A DNA stretch of 64,000 bases from Apostichopus japonicus (taxonomy: Eukaryota; Echinodermata; Holothuroidea; Aspidochirotida; Stichopodidae): positions 1,711,714-1,775,713 of the forward strand of contig NC_092567.1 of the NCBI RefSeq assembly GCF_037975245.1. The letters run 5' to 3'. Numbering within the stretch: position 1 is the stretch's first letter; every line of letters begins with the position of its first letter. Shown piece by piece: positions 1-13,500 of the stretch. The translations under genes and the position numbers were made by a program. A model generated the notes under the pieces. The model searched no databases, was not told the origin of the DNA, and saw nothing but the letters and a program-made list of their open reading frames with translations.

Positions 1-2224
1 TGGTGATAATGATTAAATTGGTTCAGTTGTGAACTGGTTGTTCGTTTGAATGAATGATTGCAATATTAGTTTGCCAGAGAAATACTGACTGACTGTCTGT
101 ATTTGAAACATCTAATTCACGTTGGAACATTATTATCAGAAGAGGTGACAATTCAGGGGATGGGTCAGGGCAGGTGGGAAAGATCATTGTTATATGTAGA
201 GAACATATAAATGACAAGAAATCTAAGATTCAAAGTACCATTCTGTCAGAACTGATAACGAACAATGTAAGGGATTGGCATTTTATGTAGCAGTTAATTG
301 GTAGGAATGTATGCAGCAATATGGTCATGTTATTGTCTTGGGTAGCATATGTGTTTCAGTAACTGAAAACTTGTGTTGTTATAATCCATTGATATTGTCT
401 GGTTTACCATCTGTGGCAGGAGATGCCCCTCCCCCCCCCCCACCACCTTAAGTGGGAACGCCACAACTACTAGTCTTAACTAGTGCAACCAGTCGGCCTG
501 TTTTAATAGGGCAGGCAGTCTTGTCAATGTTTATCTCTGTTTGTTTGAATATTCATGTAATATTCATGTCTGTCATCACCCATTTTTCCTTGTAGAACCA
601 GAACATTCTTTCTTTACTTTGAAATGGGGTAGCAAGAAATTGCCAGGTTTGAACATTTCTTCTGATCACATTCTCTGCATTCATCTGGGCTATCATTTAC
701 TGCTTTACTGTTTTTTTGCACATTTAACATTTTCTGCCAACAGAGATAAAGGAAAGGTTGCAACTTCTCCTTGCTTCCATAGAAAAAACTTCAATATGCA
801 TGTAGTCACTTAATCATTTCATCACTTTAAGACTTTGTTGCTATAAAAGTTATCTTATACTGTATTGTGTAATCACTTTACAAAGTAACTAACTTGCAAA
901 TAGCTGCAATCAATACACATTGCAGTTGATTGGAAAGTGGTTTGAATCATCACGAAATGTAGTACTTCACAGATTCTCAAATTTGAAAGTGTTGGGTTTG
1001 TGTTGTCATGCAGTCACTTTCACAGTGCAAACAAATTCATGAGATTCATGGAAAAAATAATATATTTTGTTATGCAAAAGAAGTTGCCATGCAGAAATAG
1101 TCAATTTTATACACAGGCGAACATGCATAGCTGAAGATGCCCAAATATTTTAAGATCTTACAATATTTTGTCATATTGATGCAAACTTCAGAAACATTCA
1201 GAATTGGTACGCAAAATGTAAACACTACATTATTGACAGTTGAGGGTGTAATTTCACAGAGTTTGCCTCCTGACATTGGTTGGTTACAGTTTTGGAAGAA
1301 ACATTTAGAAATTGACACAAAAGTAACACTTTGCTTAGTTTTTTTATCTAAAACTGTTTGATTGTATGCAAGATACACAAAAAGCACCAGTAGTTCTTTT
1401 TGATCAGATATGCTGTGTATGCAATCTTATTATCATTCTTAGTTACCTATACTGCACACTTACCAATAGTAGTAATGCCTGCAGTAGATTCATGCTAGAA
1501 CTTGAAATGTGATTTATGCAGACAAATATATTGTAAGTTAGCTAGATGTTATTAAGAACCTTTCAGACTGTAGATAATTATGCAGAAAAATCATATTAAA
1601 AATGCATTTTTGTGTTGGGTTGTGGTTCAAACTGTGATCAAACTGGTAATATTCGGCCATATTTTGGATGCACAGCATTCCAAGACATCTCCATGGCAAC
1701 AATGTCTATGGTCGGTTTCATTTACAACAGTGGGATAACTTTATGAGGCCAAACGATAATTACATCTATATGTACTTGGAAATGTGACACCTAGTTTGAC
1801 AGCTACAAAGTGTGAGGTTGCGGCAAATTTAATCATGAAGCAAATATCATTAATAATGGATAAAACTGCTTCCATTACCAAAGCAAACTATCATTTTTGC
1901 ATCATCAATCACAAATAGTGTAGGCCAACTAGATGTTTCCTGCGAATGGTAATTGACGTGGTGGCTATTTCTGATGTAATTTGTGGTTCATTTAACTAAT
2001 TTAAGTTGGTCTACCATGATGTTTACAACCTAGTAGACATCATCAAAGCTTCTTCAATGTATCTGCTTTGTAGTCACATGGAAGGATTTGCATAATAATT
2101 TATAATGCCTACGTTATATCTTACTAACAAGTGTAGACAATATTTAATCTATCCCTGCATGAAATAATAGTGTCTAGTGTTCACCTTCTGTTAAAGTTAC
2201 TCTTATTATTTATACCCATAAAAT

Positions 2225-2650
2225 ATAAACAGCAAGAGCTTAACCAGAAGCAAGGAAGAAACATATATGTATAAAGAGTCAAGTAGAACCTCAGAAAGCG
2301 AAGAAGAAAAATATATGCATAAGAAGTCAATAGAACCTCAGAAAGCAAGGAATAAACATATATGTATAAAGAGTCAAGTAGAACCTCAGACAGCAAGGAA
2401 GAAAAATATATGCATAAGAAGTTAAATAGAACCTCAGAAAGCAAGGAATAAACATATATGTATAAAGAGTCAAGTAGAACCTCAGACAGCAAGGAAGAAA
2501 AATATATGCATAAGAAGTTAAATAGAACCTCAGAAAGCAAGGAATAAACATATATGTATAAAGAGTCAAGTAGAACCTCAGACAGCAAGGAAGAAAAATA
2601 TATGCATAAGAAGTTAAATAGAACCTCAGAAAGCAGGGAATAAACATATA
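2225..2650. repeat. 47/48-bp alternating minisatellite (95-bp dimer)
   Basis: Two related monomers alternate, both ending in TAGAACCTCAG. One contains AATAAACATATATGTATAAAG and the other GAAAAATATATGCATAAG. The shared end recurs about every 47-48 bases (2,284, 2,331, 2,379, 2,427, 2,474, 2,522, 2,569, 2,618). Long minus-strand open frames here are by-products of the period. Confidence 0.9.
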
Positions 2651-3531
2651 TGCATTTGCTAATTTGAAATCCATATACTTTAATGGTTAGTTTAGGAATG
2701 TTTATATATATTGAGTTAGTTGATAGTCAAGAAGCCTTCAGAGGTTTTGGATGATGACATTAAAGCTTATTAGTGAGAATTTTAAACAAAGTATGTTTTG
2801 TTAGCCTCAATTCAGGATTCAGTTTAGCTAAAACAGTTTTTTTGAATAGTAGCTGTTACTCTTAATGCTCTTGCTTCTGATCAGGTTTGTGCAAAGACGC
2901 TGCGAAGATGCTACTAGCTTACTTAATATCCACTACATTTCTTAATGATAGAAGCAATTTCTCACTCCCAATCTCCAAATTGCCATATGCAATGAATTTA
3001 TGGATTTTTTCAATCTCAGTTGCCTGACGGTTTCCCTACAATGAAATATGAATTTGCTTATTGAGTGACAATACTTGTTTTCATCATAACTCATCGAACA
3101 CCCCCCCCCCCCCTTAAGGGTTGCATAGATTCTTATCAGGAATCTTTTACTTTTTTGTTGAGTTTAAATTTATTTCTTACTTCATTCCAGTCACATTTGA
3201 GTTTACAAATATATTTTAGTGATTTATAACATCCTGCATGTTTTGTTTAGCAATGTAGAGAGAAGATATTTGATTTGAAAAATAAACAGGGCTGGTCATA
3301 CGTCAAGTAACATTCACCTTGGTATACATCATAGATATTAATGACTTCACTTTTGCTTATCAACTGACCTACATAGGCTAACTTTACATGCATCTTAAGC
3401 TCTTACCTCCCTGTTGCCACCAACCCCCCCCCCACCACCCCCAACTTCTATTCATGTCCACAACTTTTCTTACTATTACCTAGCGATAACTTGTATCTTT
3501 TCAATATAAGAGTATAACACATATTCTTTCC

Positions 3532-3712
3532 CAGTCATTACCACACACAGATTTCTGTGTATTTAAGGTTTTGCATTACCACACTCAGATATCCCACAAT
3601 TGACTTATTCTGTGTCTTTAAAGTTTTGCATGAAATGATGGGTCCAGTCATTACCACACATAGATATCCCACAATTTACTTATTCTGTGTCTTTAAGGTT
3701 TTGCATATAATA
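3532..3712. repeat. Short tandem repeat, three partial copies
   Basis: The phrase CCAGTCATTACCACACA followed by a TTCTGTGT..TTTAAGGTTTTGCAT block occurs at about 3,532, 3,577 (partial) and 3,646. It lies in the intron before the first visible Sbf exon. Confidence 0.8.
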
Positions 3713-4382
3713 TTGCTGGGTTTGGTGAAGACCTTGTAGCTGCCATGCTAAGTCAGTTATATGTTGCCAGTTACATAATCATTATGTATGGAAGCTGTGA
3801 AGATCAAATTTGTCCATTTGGAAAGAAATATTGTTTGGTGTCCTATTTTGATCATTTCATATTTATGCAACCAATTCTCTGGAGCTAACCTCATTTCTTG
3901 CCATTTTTCTTCTGCTTTTGCCTAATTTTCTTGTACTTTGTTTTTTCTTGGTTTTGAGGGTTATCTCATTTCTTTCTTTATGATATGTTTGACAGGGTAG
4001 CAATTATCTAATGGTTAAATGTGTATTTGAGTACTAATGTGTGTGTGTGTACAGTAGGTCAGGTGTTGTTAAGTACTGTTGTATTTTGATTTTTTGGGCA
4101 AAGAGACACAATTGCATCACTTATTGCACTTCTGGTTTGAGAGATTTGCAGTCTTGGCATTGAAATTGGTGTGAAATCATTTGATATTTTGCTTCCCTAT
4201 TTTATTGGGGTGGAGGTAGGGGTAGCAGAAGAATGCTATGTCAAGGCAACATAAGTTAAACAAGCAAAAAATGTAGACAAATGCAAAAGAAACTTTTTCC
4301 AAATAAACTTTAAGCAATGACATACCTTACACGTGATGACGTCCCTTGGTAATTTCAAAGTTTCATTTCCTCTAACTTTCAG

Positions 4383-4584
4383 TGATTGATGAGAATGACA
4401 CAGGAACATTAAAGCCAAGAGACCATTTAACACCAGAAAAGTTGATAGAGCGGCTGTTTGTGCAAGACTACCATCGACTAGGCCTGGGAAGCCTGCCTAA
4501 TGCCAATGGTGCCCAATCAAAGTCAGTGCCGGTGGCTCCATTCAGGATATCTGAAGTCAACATACACTTTGAAGTCTGCAAGAG
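4383..4584 (+). CDS. Sbf: Sbf exon: GRAM-to-phosphatase linker and start of myotubularin domain
   Basis: The acceptor is TTTCAG at 4,381-4,382 and the donor GTTTGT at 4,585. The exon enters with two bases of a split codon and leaves with AG of an AG|T Ser codon. It encodes [21 protein letters not shown], close to the human SBF1 stretch around DYQRLGLG, then PFRISEVN, the classic first motif of myotubularin phosphatase domains. Confidence 0.93.
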
Positions 4585-7500
4585 GTTTGTGTTTTTTGGG
4601 TGGAATCAGCACTTATAGGGAAGTCTTCAGTGTTGCTGGCGTTGTGTTAGATTATGTCCAATTTTTAATTCAAACCAGCATGAGTGAAAAAAACGATGTT
4701 TATTAAAAAGGGGCGATTTCTGCTCATTGGCCTTGTCAGCATAATTGCCTGGTTGATGGGTTTTATGTAAATCTGTCCTTTGTTTCTTGTAATTCAGGCC
4801 AGAAAAATGCAATTTATGTTTCATCAAGAGGGTGGGTGCTCTATGAACAGTGTAAGTTGATTATTTGCCAGAACATTACATTCCATTGTTTTCCATTGTT
4901 GTCTTTTATATAGCATCTTGTGTATGACAGCAGCTGTTGCATATTAGGTCCGATGATATCTCTAATTTCTGTAATTGTTCTCTTCCCGTTGCAGTTATCC
5001 ACCAGTTGTCGTAGTACCCGGTGCCTGCTCCGATGATAACATCAGGAGATTAGCCAAGTGTCATCGCCAGAACCGTTTCCCAAGTATCTGTTGGAGACAT
5101 CCGAGAACAAAGTCACTCTTGATTAGGTCTAGTGGATTTCATGGCAGAGGGGTCATGGGTATGATCAAGTCATCACAGAATGCCTCTACTGGTGAGTGTA
5201 GGAGAAGAAACTCTCACTTGAGTTAACCTCTTCTTTCATTATATGTAGACTTCTGCTAGCGTGTCAGAGAGAATTGATATTACTAAGGATGCAAACTGTA
5301 TCCTCTTTCTCATCTGTTTACATTCTAGTTATTATGCTAGATCAGTGGTTCTCAAAGTGGTCCCTGCCGCCCCCCGGGGGGCAGTGGGAAGTCTCAGGGG
5401 GCACAACAGGGTACAACTTTCTCATTTGTTTACATGCTAGTTATTACAGTATACTACCATTGATCATGCCCATATTTACTATTTTGATGCAATTGTTCTC
5501 CAACCACTAACAAAGGTTGCTAGTAGTGGAGGATCGCTCCTCTCATGATAAATGTGTGTTAATCTGTTTACAATCCAATTAACTGCCTTCTTGCCCTCTC
5601 ACCCTTGATTTTGAGCATGGTTTGTAATGTTCTTGTTGTTGTCTTTGAAACTATGTTGATAATAACAGAATGCCTAGGAAATGATTACAGCCATCTAATG
5701 GTGTCTACCCTTAACGAAATGGACACTGGTTTTTTCTATTCATTTTTCAGGAGCTTCTGATACCAGCACCAGTAAAAGCCTAGAGCAAGAAAAGTATTTC
5801 TCAACAGTCGTGTTGAACACACCATATGGGAGTTATTACAAGAGTGACTCCCTGGTTAGTCTCAACACTATCATGCCTGCTACTAACGAAGGAGCAGACA
5901 GGACTCCCATAATAGGCTCCCGCAAGCAACATGATCAACGAAGTGGAACTCTTCTACAAAGAGGTTTGCTAAGGTCCAGTGGAGGGAAGTCCATCCAGAG
6001 CCTCAGGCCAAGTAAGTTTGGAGGCTGACAAATAATAGCTAAGTACTATGTTTCAGATAATTGGTTCTAAAGATGTTTGTATGAACAGTTTTAAATAAGT
6101 GGTTTGTTTCAATTTAAGTAAGAAAAGGGTTTGCCTTATGACAGCAAATAAATGATGGCTATTTCTTTAAAATTTTGTCTGTAAAATACAAAAAGATTTA
6201 ATATAATCATTACTACTTTGGAGAAGAGACTTAGAATTGAAGCAACTTCAAAATATATCACATAAAATGTGTGATCTGTCTTTGTTGAATGTCTGTTAAT
6301 CTCCAGATAGAGAATTAGGGTCGTAGCTCTTACTGTTTGTTAGATTAGACCATATTAGAAAACTCACTGGAAAACAGAAAAGTACAGAAACAGTCGTGGT
6401 TTGAATGAGAATCACACTAACATCCTGGTGACGGTGGTAAGGGGTTTCAGGTGGTGCTGGCATGGGTGTGTGGTTCTGTTTTGGTGAACAGGGACAATCA
6501 TATGCTTGGTCTTATAGAGCTTGTATGCTTGGTGTTAGGTGTATGTTAGGTCTATAGTGCCACAATGCATTAGTTTTATACCCAGTTTTATACCCAGTTT
6601 TGAATTTGTTAACACATTGATTTAACCAGAAGTGTTCACCATTGTTCTATATCCTCCTTCATCTTACAATACTGTTTAAAACAATGCAAGCTTCCCTGAG
6701 CTTTGTGTCAAGTAGATAGTAACAACAGGTCTTCGAAAACATCACAAATCCCGCTGTCTATTTATAGCAGTTTCCTTGAAATAAAATCAAGCAAGTTCCA
6801 CAACGAATTTCTTGCGTTTGTTTCATCGTTGTTGCAAATAAGCAATCCTTAAACGTCCTTAAAATATTCAAATGTACAAATTGTCTATGCCCTTAAGTGA
6901 GCAATAAGAGAGGTTTGAATTTTGTCTGTGTGAAAATGATTGATGCTGAGCTTATTTACGTAGCATGCATTTGTTATCCTTGTGTATTTGACCACATTCC
7001 CACCGCCATCTTTGTCATCCCTGTGTTAATACCTTCTAATGATGTATATTTGTCCATCTGTGTATACTGAGACTAACGGTGTATCTTTGTCCGTCTGTGT
7101 ACACTGTGTTTAGATCATGAAAAGTTACTAAGGATATTAATTTAAACCAGGAAATGAAAGGGATTCAAATACTCAGTTTATTGAGTCAGCCATTTTGTAT
7201 AGTTTCAAAGTGGTTCATGTTTACTCATAAGGTCAAGGCATAATAATTTGATTTTGGTTGTTTCTATTTAAAGGTTTTAGGAGATTCAAGAGTCCCAGTT
7301 TTGGGAGTAAAGGTATTTTTCAGTACTGCATGCTGTCATGAAAATACAGTTAAAAGTTACTTTGGGTAGCTTGAAGAATATGAGCTTCTCAAATCATTGA
7401 CTATCAGAAGCAAACATAAGTAATTGCTCATTTTGCACCCAGAATATATTAACATCTTGAGCAAATTCATTGGCAAACAAACAATCATTTGTTTCATATC

Positions 7501-10500
7501 AATTGAGGCTTGGAGAAAGTCACATATTTGTCACTTGCTTATATTCTGATATAACTTTCAAGGTTTTAAATGATGCTAAAATATAATAAATAGTTTCATT
7601 CCTCGTTTCCTTAATGTTATTTTGGGTTTCAAGCAATATATTAAGTTAATATGTTAATTCTTGATTTAGACAACAAGAAAGTGGATAGTAACATATTTTA
7701 GGTGAAGAAGTTAAAGTTAACATTGGTTGTTTATATTTGAAGGTTTTATGCGATTCAAGGGTCCCAGATTAAGGAACAAAGGTATTTTTTGAATACAGGA
7801 ATTGCAAATCCTCGAATTGTATACATTTTGAAAGCTTCTTCTTACAAACTTGAGATGATCAGAGTTGAGCTTCAGTGTGTATCTGTACTATGCATTGTGT
7901 ACAGTATATAATTTCATACTAGGTCAATTCCCTGGGTATAGTTACTGAAATATTCACCATAGATTAAGCAGAAACAATGCATGTAAAAAGACATTCCCTA
8001 CCCCTCCCTCCTCCCTAAAGAATTGAATGTTTTATCACTTTGGGGCTACTTTCTGGCAGCTTTGCAAAATTTAATTACTTCTCCTACCCTAATGAAAACT
8101 TCCAAAACTTGGTACCAAGGTAACTTCACTTTATCCTAGCTATTGTGATTAGGTGTGGTTAGATTAAGAAGGCAAGGGTGCACTTGTAGGATTAATTGAG
8201 ATAAATTAGGATGACTGAGATATGGACGACTAAAATATATCCACCTATTGTTAATATAAATCAAATCTGATATAAATCAATTCTGGGACCCTATCAATTT
8301 GATATTGAGTTGTACAAGATTTATAGTTGAATTCTTTAATTTGACCTATTCTGAGGCTCATCTCATATCATCTCAGATCAAAAGAATATTTTAGTTTTCC
8401 TTTAGGCACCGCTGCACATTTGAAAAGTGAATTTGAATTTCTGGTTTTAGTTGCAAATATTTTCGCAGCGTGATCTATCAGTCAGGTAGAAGTTTGTAAA
8501 TTTGTAAGGAAATTGGGGAAGATTGTAAAAAAAAAAATATATATATAGCAAGTTAAGAATAAGTTTGCCCTTGCTTTTAAAGAGAATCCAGGGTCTATTT
8601 ACTAGTGTGCATGAGTTCAAAGTTAATATTTTTATGGAATGCTGGGGTTAAATGAAGCTATATTTTTTTTCCTTGTCAGAGGCAAAAGGAATGCGATGGT
8701 GATGGCATGTGGTGTGTGTGTGAAACTTGCTTGTTAAACACCTTAAAAGAAACAAAATTTCTGGAAATCTCTGATCTTTCCTGATTCTCTCTTAATTCTT
8801 GGACAAATTTAACTCACCTTTTCTACATTAGTCAGATAGTTACTTGAAACTTTGAGCAAGTTGTATGGCAAGGAATCAAAAAGCCAACTGGCTTTCTGGT
8901 TCGTTCTTTATGATGAAAACAGAGATATAGAGAAAAGGAAAATCAGCTGTGCATTTATGGAAGAAAGAGGTGCTTTTGTATGTTTCACCTTTTTTTAAGG
9001 AATTCAAGTTGATCCAGATAAATAACAGAGTTTAGGAGACGAGTGAGGGGAGTGTGGAAGAGGATTTATAGATTGAGTTAGATTAAATAGTTAAACAGTC
9101 CTTTCAGGGAGAGGATGACTTAATTCTCTTGAAATGGTTGCTTCTGAATCATGACTGATTTTTTTGAGTCAATCTGTTAACAGTGACAGGTTCAAACGCT
9201 AATGTTTATAAGAAGTGTGTCCTAGAACTGTTTTGAAAGAAACTTTTAGAAACCTGTGAAAAGTAGTTTTATCTGGAACGTTTGTCAAGGAATGTTTCAA
9301 CATAACTTAGAATAAAGAAAAGTAAAAATGCTTAATCATAGTGTAGGGAATCTGTTGAATGACTTCAATTTAGAAGAATGCTCTGTTGAGTGGAAGTAAC
9401 TTATACTCCTTTATGGCTAGGTATAGATTTGGCCAGCACAGGCAATGGAAGAACAATTTCATTTGAATTTGAAGAATGCTTTTTGTTTGGGTTTATTGCA
9501 CCTTTGGAATTAAATGAGGTGGCTATTGTGGGAAACTCATATAAAGAAGTATTATGTACTGAGTTTGGTGCATCAAGATGATGTCCAATTGCCAATGTAG
9601 TCCATTTGGCTGGAAGTATCAGATATTATCACAGGTATTAAATCAAAACAAAGTTTGACTATATCCTGAAAATCTTGAACCTGCCTCTTTGCATGTGATT
9701 AACACTAGTCTAATATTAAACAGTGTCTGGACCACAAATTACTTTGAATCAATTCACTGGCTACATGTATCATTCTTTGGTGACAAATATCTATGAGAGC
9801 GTCTTATTTTAATCAAGGTATTGATATGTTTAGTGATTTGCCAGAGCTTGACAAACTACCTGAAATAACCTGCATAAGTTATGTGCATTTATGTGAATGA
9901 TGGAGGTGTGTTTGATTTGATGACCTTGTTTATACTCACTGTGAACTTGTTTTCCTCCCTCGCCCCTCCTGACTCACAGAGCACTCTCTGCTAAGTGTTG
10001 CCACCCTACGAAGAGGTATCCATCAATCTTCTACCTTTAACAAAGAAATATTAATAGAAGCATGCTGAGTTTGATATTATTACATATGAATAGAATGTGG
10101 TTTGTTTTGTGTCCAGGAATCTCTTTTGACTGTTGTGCAAGTTTTTTATTCCTAGATAGTTTTGTTGTGGTATCAGGAGGACTTAATGCATTTTAGAAGG
10201 CAAGGACACTGATAGAGTTGGAATCACAAATTTTAAGGTTGGGGTGGGGGGGGGGAGGAAAGAGGATAAAGTAGGCTGCCTGGATGACTTTACTTTTGAT
10301 CAATTTGGCAATTGCATCTTTCATCTATTGTTTCACATGTGGTGTGATCTCAAAACAACTTGATGAAGAATTTCTAAAGTTTTGGGTGAATAGCAATTAG
10401 TCTGACTGGAAAACCAACATCTGGCAAATACTAGATCAAAATTCTTCTGTTGGAAATAATCAGAAAGTTTGTTATACATAGTAATAGTACTAGAGACGAT

Positions 10501-13500
10501 ATCAAACAAATAGGTTCTGATTTTTTCATATATCAAACTCATTATGCTTCTTTAACGCTTTTCCATCATTAAAAAATAAAAATAATAACAGTAATATTGA
10601 TAATACAAATAATAACAAAACCAAAAATGGATACTGCTTCAACGTAATTAAGAGCTGCATGTATTGCATTATTTTACCTTTGCAGAATGCTACATATTCC
10701 TGTAATATTTGCCTGAAATGCATGTTGCAGACACCTTGCTTGTCACTAGCATGAAACGGGGGAGAGCCAAACATTTACTTTCCTTTTTCATCGCAATCGA
10801 TTGCACTGCATTCTTGCTTTTAATTTTATGATTCTAATTGATATCACAGTATTGCATACACACACTTGGCTATTTCACTCTTAACATATATAAGGTGTAC
10901 ATCTGCTGGATGGTGTAACTGTTATATGTTGCTATGACAAAAACAGGTCTATTCTTTTATCATCGGTTCTTATGCAACAGTTACCCTAATCAATGGAATT
11001 CATTCTGTTTAAAGACAAAGTACTAAGAGAAGTGGCAAATTAAAACTGAAGAAGCAGGTGCAGAGAGATGTGCCTTCATATTCCTAGAATCCTCTCTAAG
11101 ACCAATCACAAGTGAAATTGATTGGTAAGGGAGCCAATCAAACTTTTGAATTTCTCATCTGTCATGTGACTGTCTTCTTCGGGTTGAGATACTAATTTAT
11201 GTACATTAATGTATTTGAAAAATGCACACTTCACCAGGTTCTCTGTGCTTTAAGCATACCCTTGATTATTAACATGTTGCCATGGTAAGTCTAAGATTGG
11301 TTGTGACGTAGTATGTAAGCCATGCACCTTGTATGCAAACCATCTGTACTATTTGGAGCAGACACTGCTGGTATTGTCTTGTTTTGTATGTTACTGCCTC
11401 ACACTCTAAAGCTGATCGTACCAAGAGAAAAGATTAGAGCAGCAAAAAAATGTAAACTGATTTACTGCAGCTGCAAGCGCAACTTATTCAAGTAAGTGAA
11501 TCCCATAACACATAGTTGATAGACCTTTATTAGCTATCAAAACATCACAATCTTTCATTAATTTTGTTAACTGCTATTTCAATATATGAAACACAATGAC
11601 CATTAAATACGAAACAACAAAGAGCAAAATCACCACAGGTTAAGTATCAGGTCCTAACATTGCACTGTTGCCTTATCTGCACAAAAGCATGTATATAACT
11701 TAACGAACAAAAATATATACTAAACCTTGTACACAGAGATACAGTGTTCTAAATTATGATCACATATATAATGTTCTCATTCGTTTTGAAGATGAGTATC
11801 CAATGCGGAAACAAAAAGGGCGAAATACACGTCATTCGATGCTTATCCTCCCAGGTACAAGTATATTGTTTCCTGTTGTCATTTGACTCGAGTCCTCCTT
11901 TGGTTTTAAGTTTGCATGACCAGTGCACTTAAATGGCTTATGTTGAGAATTCTGCTGTACAATTTGTTATCCAAAATCCCAGGACTTATCATTTATTTGG
12001 AAACTTTTAAAAACATGCCATGGAGGGAAATTTCATAGAGATTTGTTTGTTTTACAAAATGCAAAGTTTTGTTCTTTTGTCTCCCTCGACAAAAAATGCT
12101 AGACAGGACGATAGAATGGAATATCACAAAAAATGTACAGATTAAACTTATAGATGTATTAATGCAGGACTAATTTAAATACTTCACTTGGTGATTTTAA
12201 GTTAGAGACAAAACCAAAACAAAAGATCCCAAATCATACAGACTACTTAAAGTTGCTCATTTGAGTTTCTTTAAATTTTTTATCAATAAAAACTTACTAA
12301 ACAAATAATTTTTTTTTTCCAATAATGATAACATACCAATCAATGCAATTTTTCCATCTGAGGGGTGAGGGGGAGGGGAGGTAGCAGTAGGTAGTAGGAC
12401 CATTAGTTAGTTAAATGTATCTCAAAGAGTAGTTGTGTGAAGGCAAAAATAAGAATAAAGCTGGTTTAATCAATCCAAGGATAAGTGCAAATAACTGGTA
12501 GTTCTACAGGCATTTTAATGTGTCTGATAGTTCCTAATCAGTTGTTATAATCCCATGAAGACAACAGGATTTATTATAAAATAGACCAATAAAGCTCAAA
12601 TGCTGGGATAAACATCTAACGTTGAATAGCTCTGATGACGATGAAAAATATACATGAAAATGTAAACTCAGTTTATTGTTGTCTAAACTAGAGACAGTTT
12701 ACTGTACACAACTATGTTAACACACCCATCATTTACTACTATAAACATGTCTTCTCTAGTGACATTAATGTATCACATGATATTACAAGAATGATCCTTC
12801 ATATCAAAGATAGTCACAGTAATATGTTTAATTACCTCCAGTATTCATTAGTGATAGATATTATCATCAGTTTCAATATTATGTTGACCCTATTTTGTTA
12901 CTTGTATTGGTTTATTTTCTGCCATCTGTCACAGTAACATGTTTTATTACCTTCAGTATTCATTAGTGGTAGATATTATCTTCAGTTTCAATATTATTTC
13001 AACCCTATTCTGTTACTTGTATTGGATTATTTTCGTCCCATCTGGTGGTAAATACATCTGTGCATGTGGTGTCCATATTGTATTGAAAATTCAAAGTGAT
13101 TTGAAACCTTACATTACTAATGGGTTTCTAAACTAGATATATCATGCATGTACATCAGCAGCAAGTCAAACTACATTTGTGCTCGTTCATTTCAATATAA
13201 GGATCTCTTTATCAGTTCATTCTAAAAAGGAATGTCAAAATCTACAATGTCACCGTAGTATTTTCGCTCTAAAACTCATTATGTTGCTTCAGGTGGTTGC
13301 TAATTGGTTCAGTCAGTTCATGAATATTTTGTTACCTAGCAACCAGTTTCCATATGACAATGTGTGAATGCCAACGGAGCAGGTTGAGCTCATGATCGTT
13401 ACGAGACTTTTAGAAAAGGAAAACAGTTACTCAGTGAAGAAAATACAGGTGTATTAGATAGTCTTAAAGTCTTCATATTATGTGTCAGGAAAATTTATCT

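Larger units (their letters stand above)
1..4382 (+). other. Sbf intron (3' part), no exon found
   Basis: This is the downstream part of the intron before the first visible exon. It holds two minisatellites (2,225-2,650 and 3,532-3,712) and poly-C runs near 430, 3,101 and 3,423. I looked for GRAM-linked coding sequence and found none. The stretch 2,881-2,950 has a good acceptor, but its reading frames do not resemble the family. Confidence 0.6.

Noticed and set aside
541-813. 90-codon plus-strand frame, including an EIKERLQLLLASIEK stretch in another frame
   Set aside because: No fit to SBF sequence, no convincing exon borders on both sides.
2181-2674. Long minus-strand open frames with repeated LLSEVLLDSLYIYVY-type peptides
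   Set aside because: The frames follow the 95-bp period of the AT-rich minisatellite in an intron; no start context or homology.
2881-2950. Good acceptor (TTGCTTCTGATCAG) followed by an open stretch
   Set aside because: No donor that gives a frame matching the family, and the peptide is not SBF-like.
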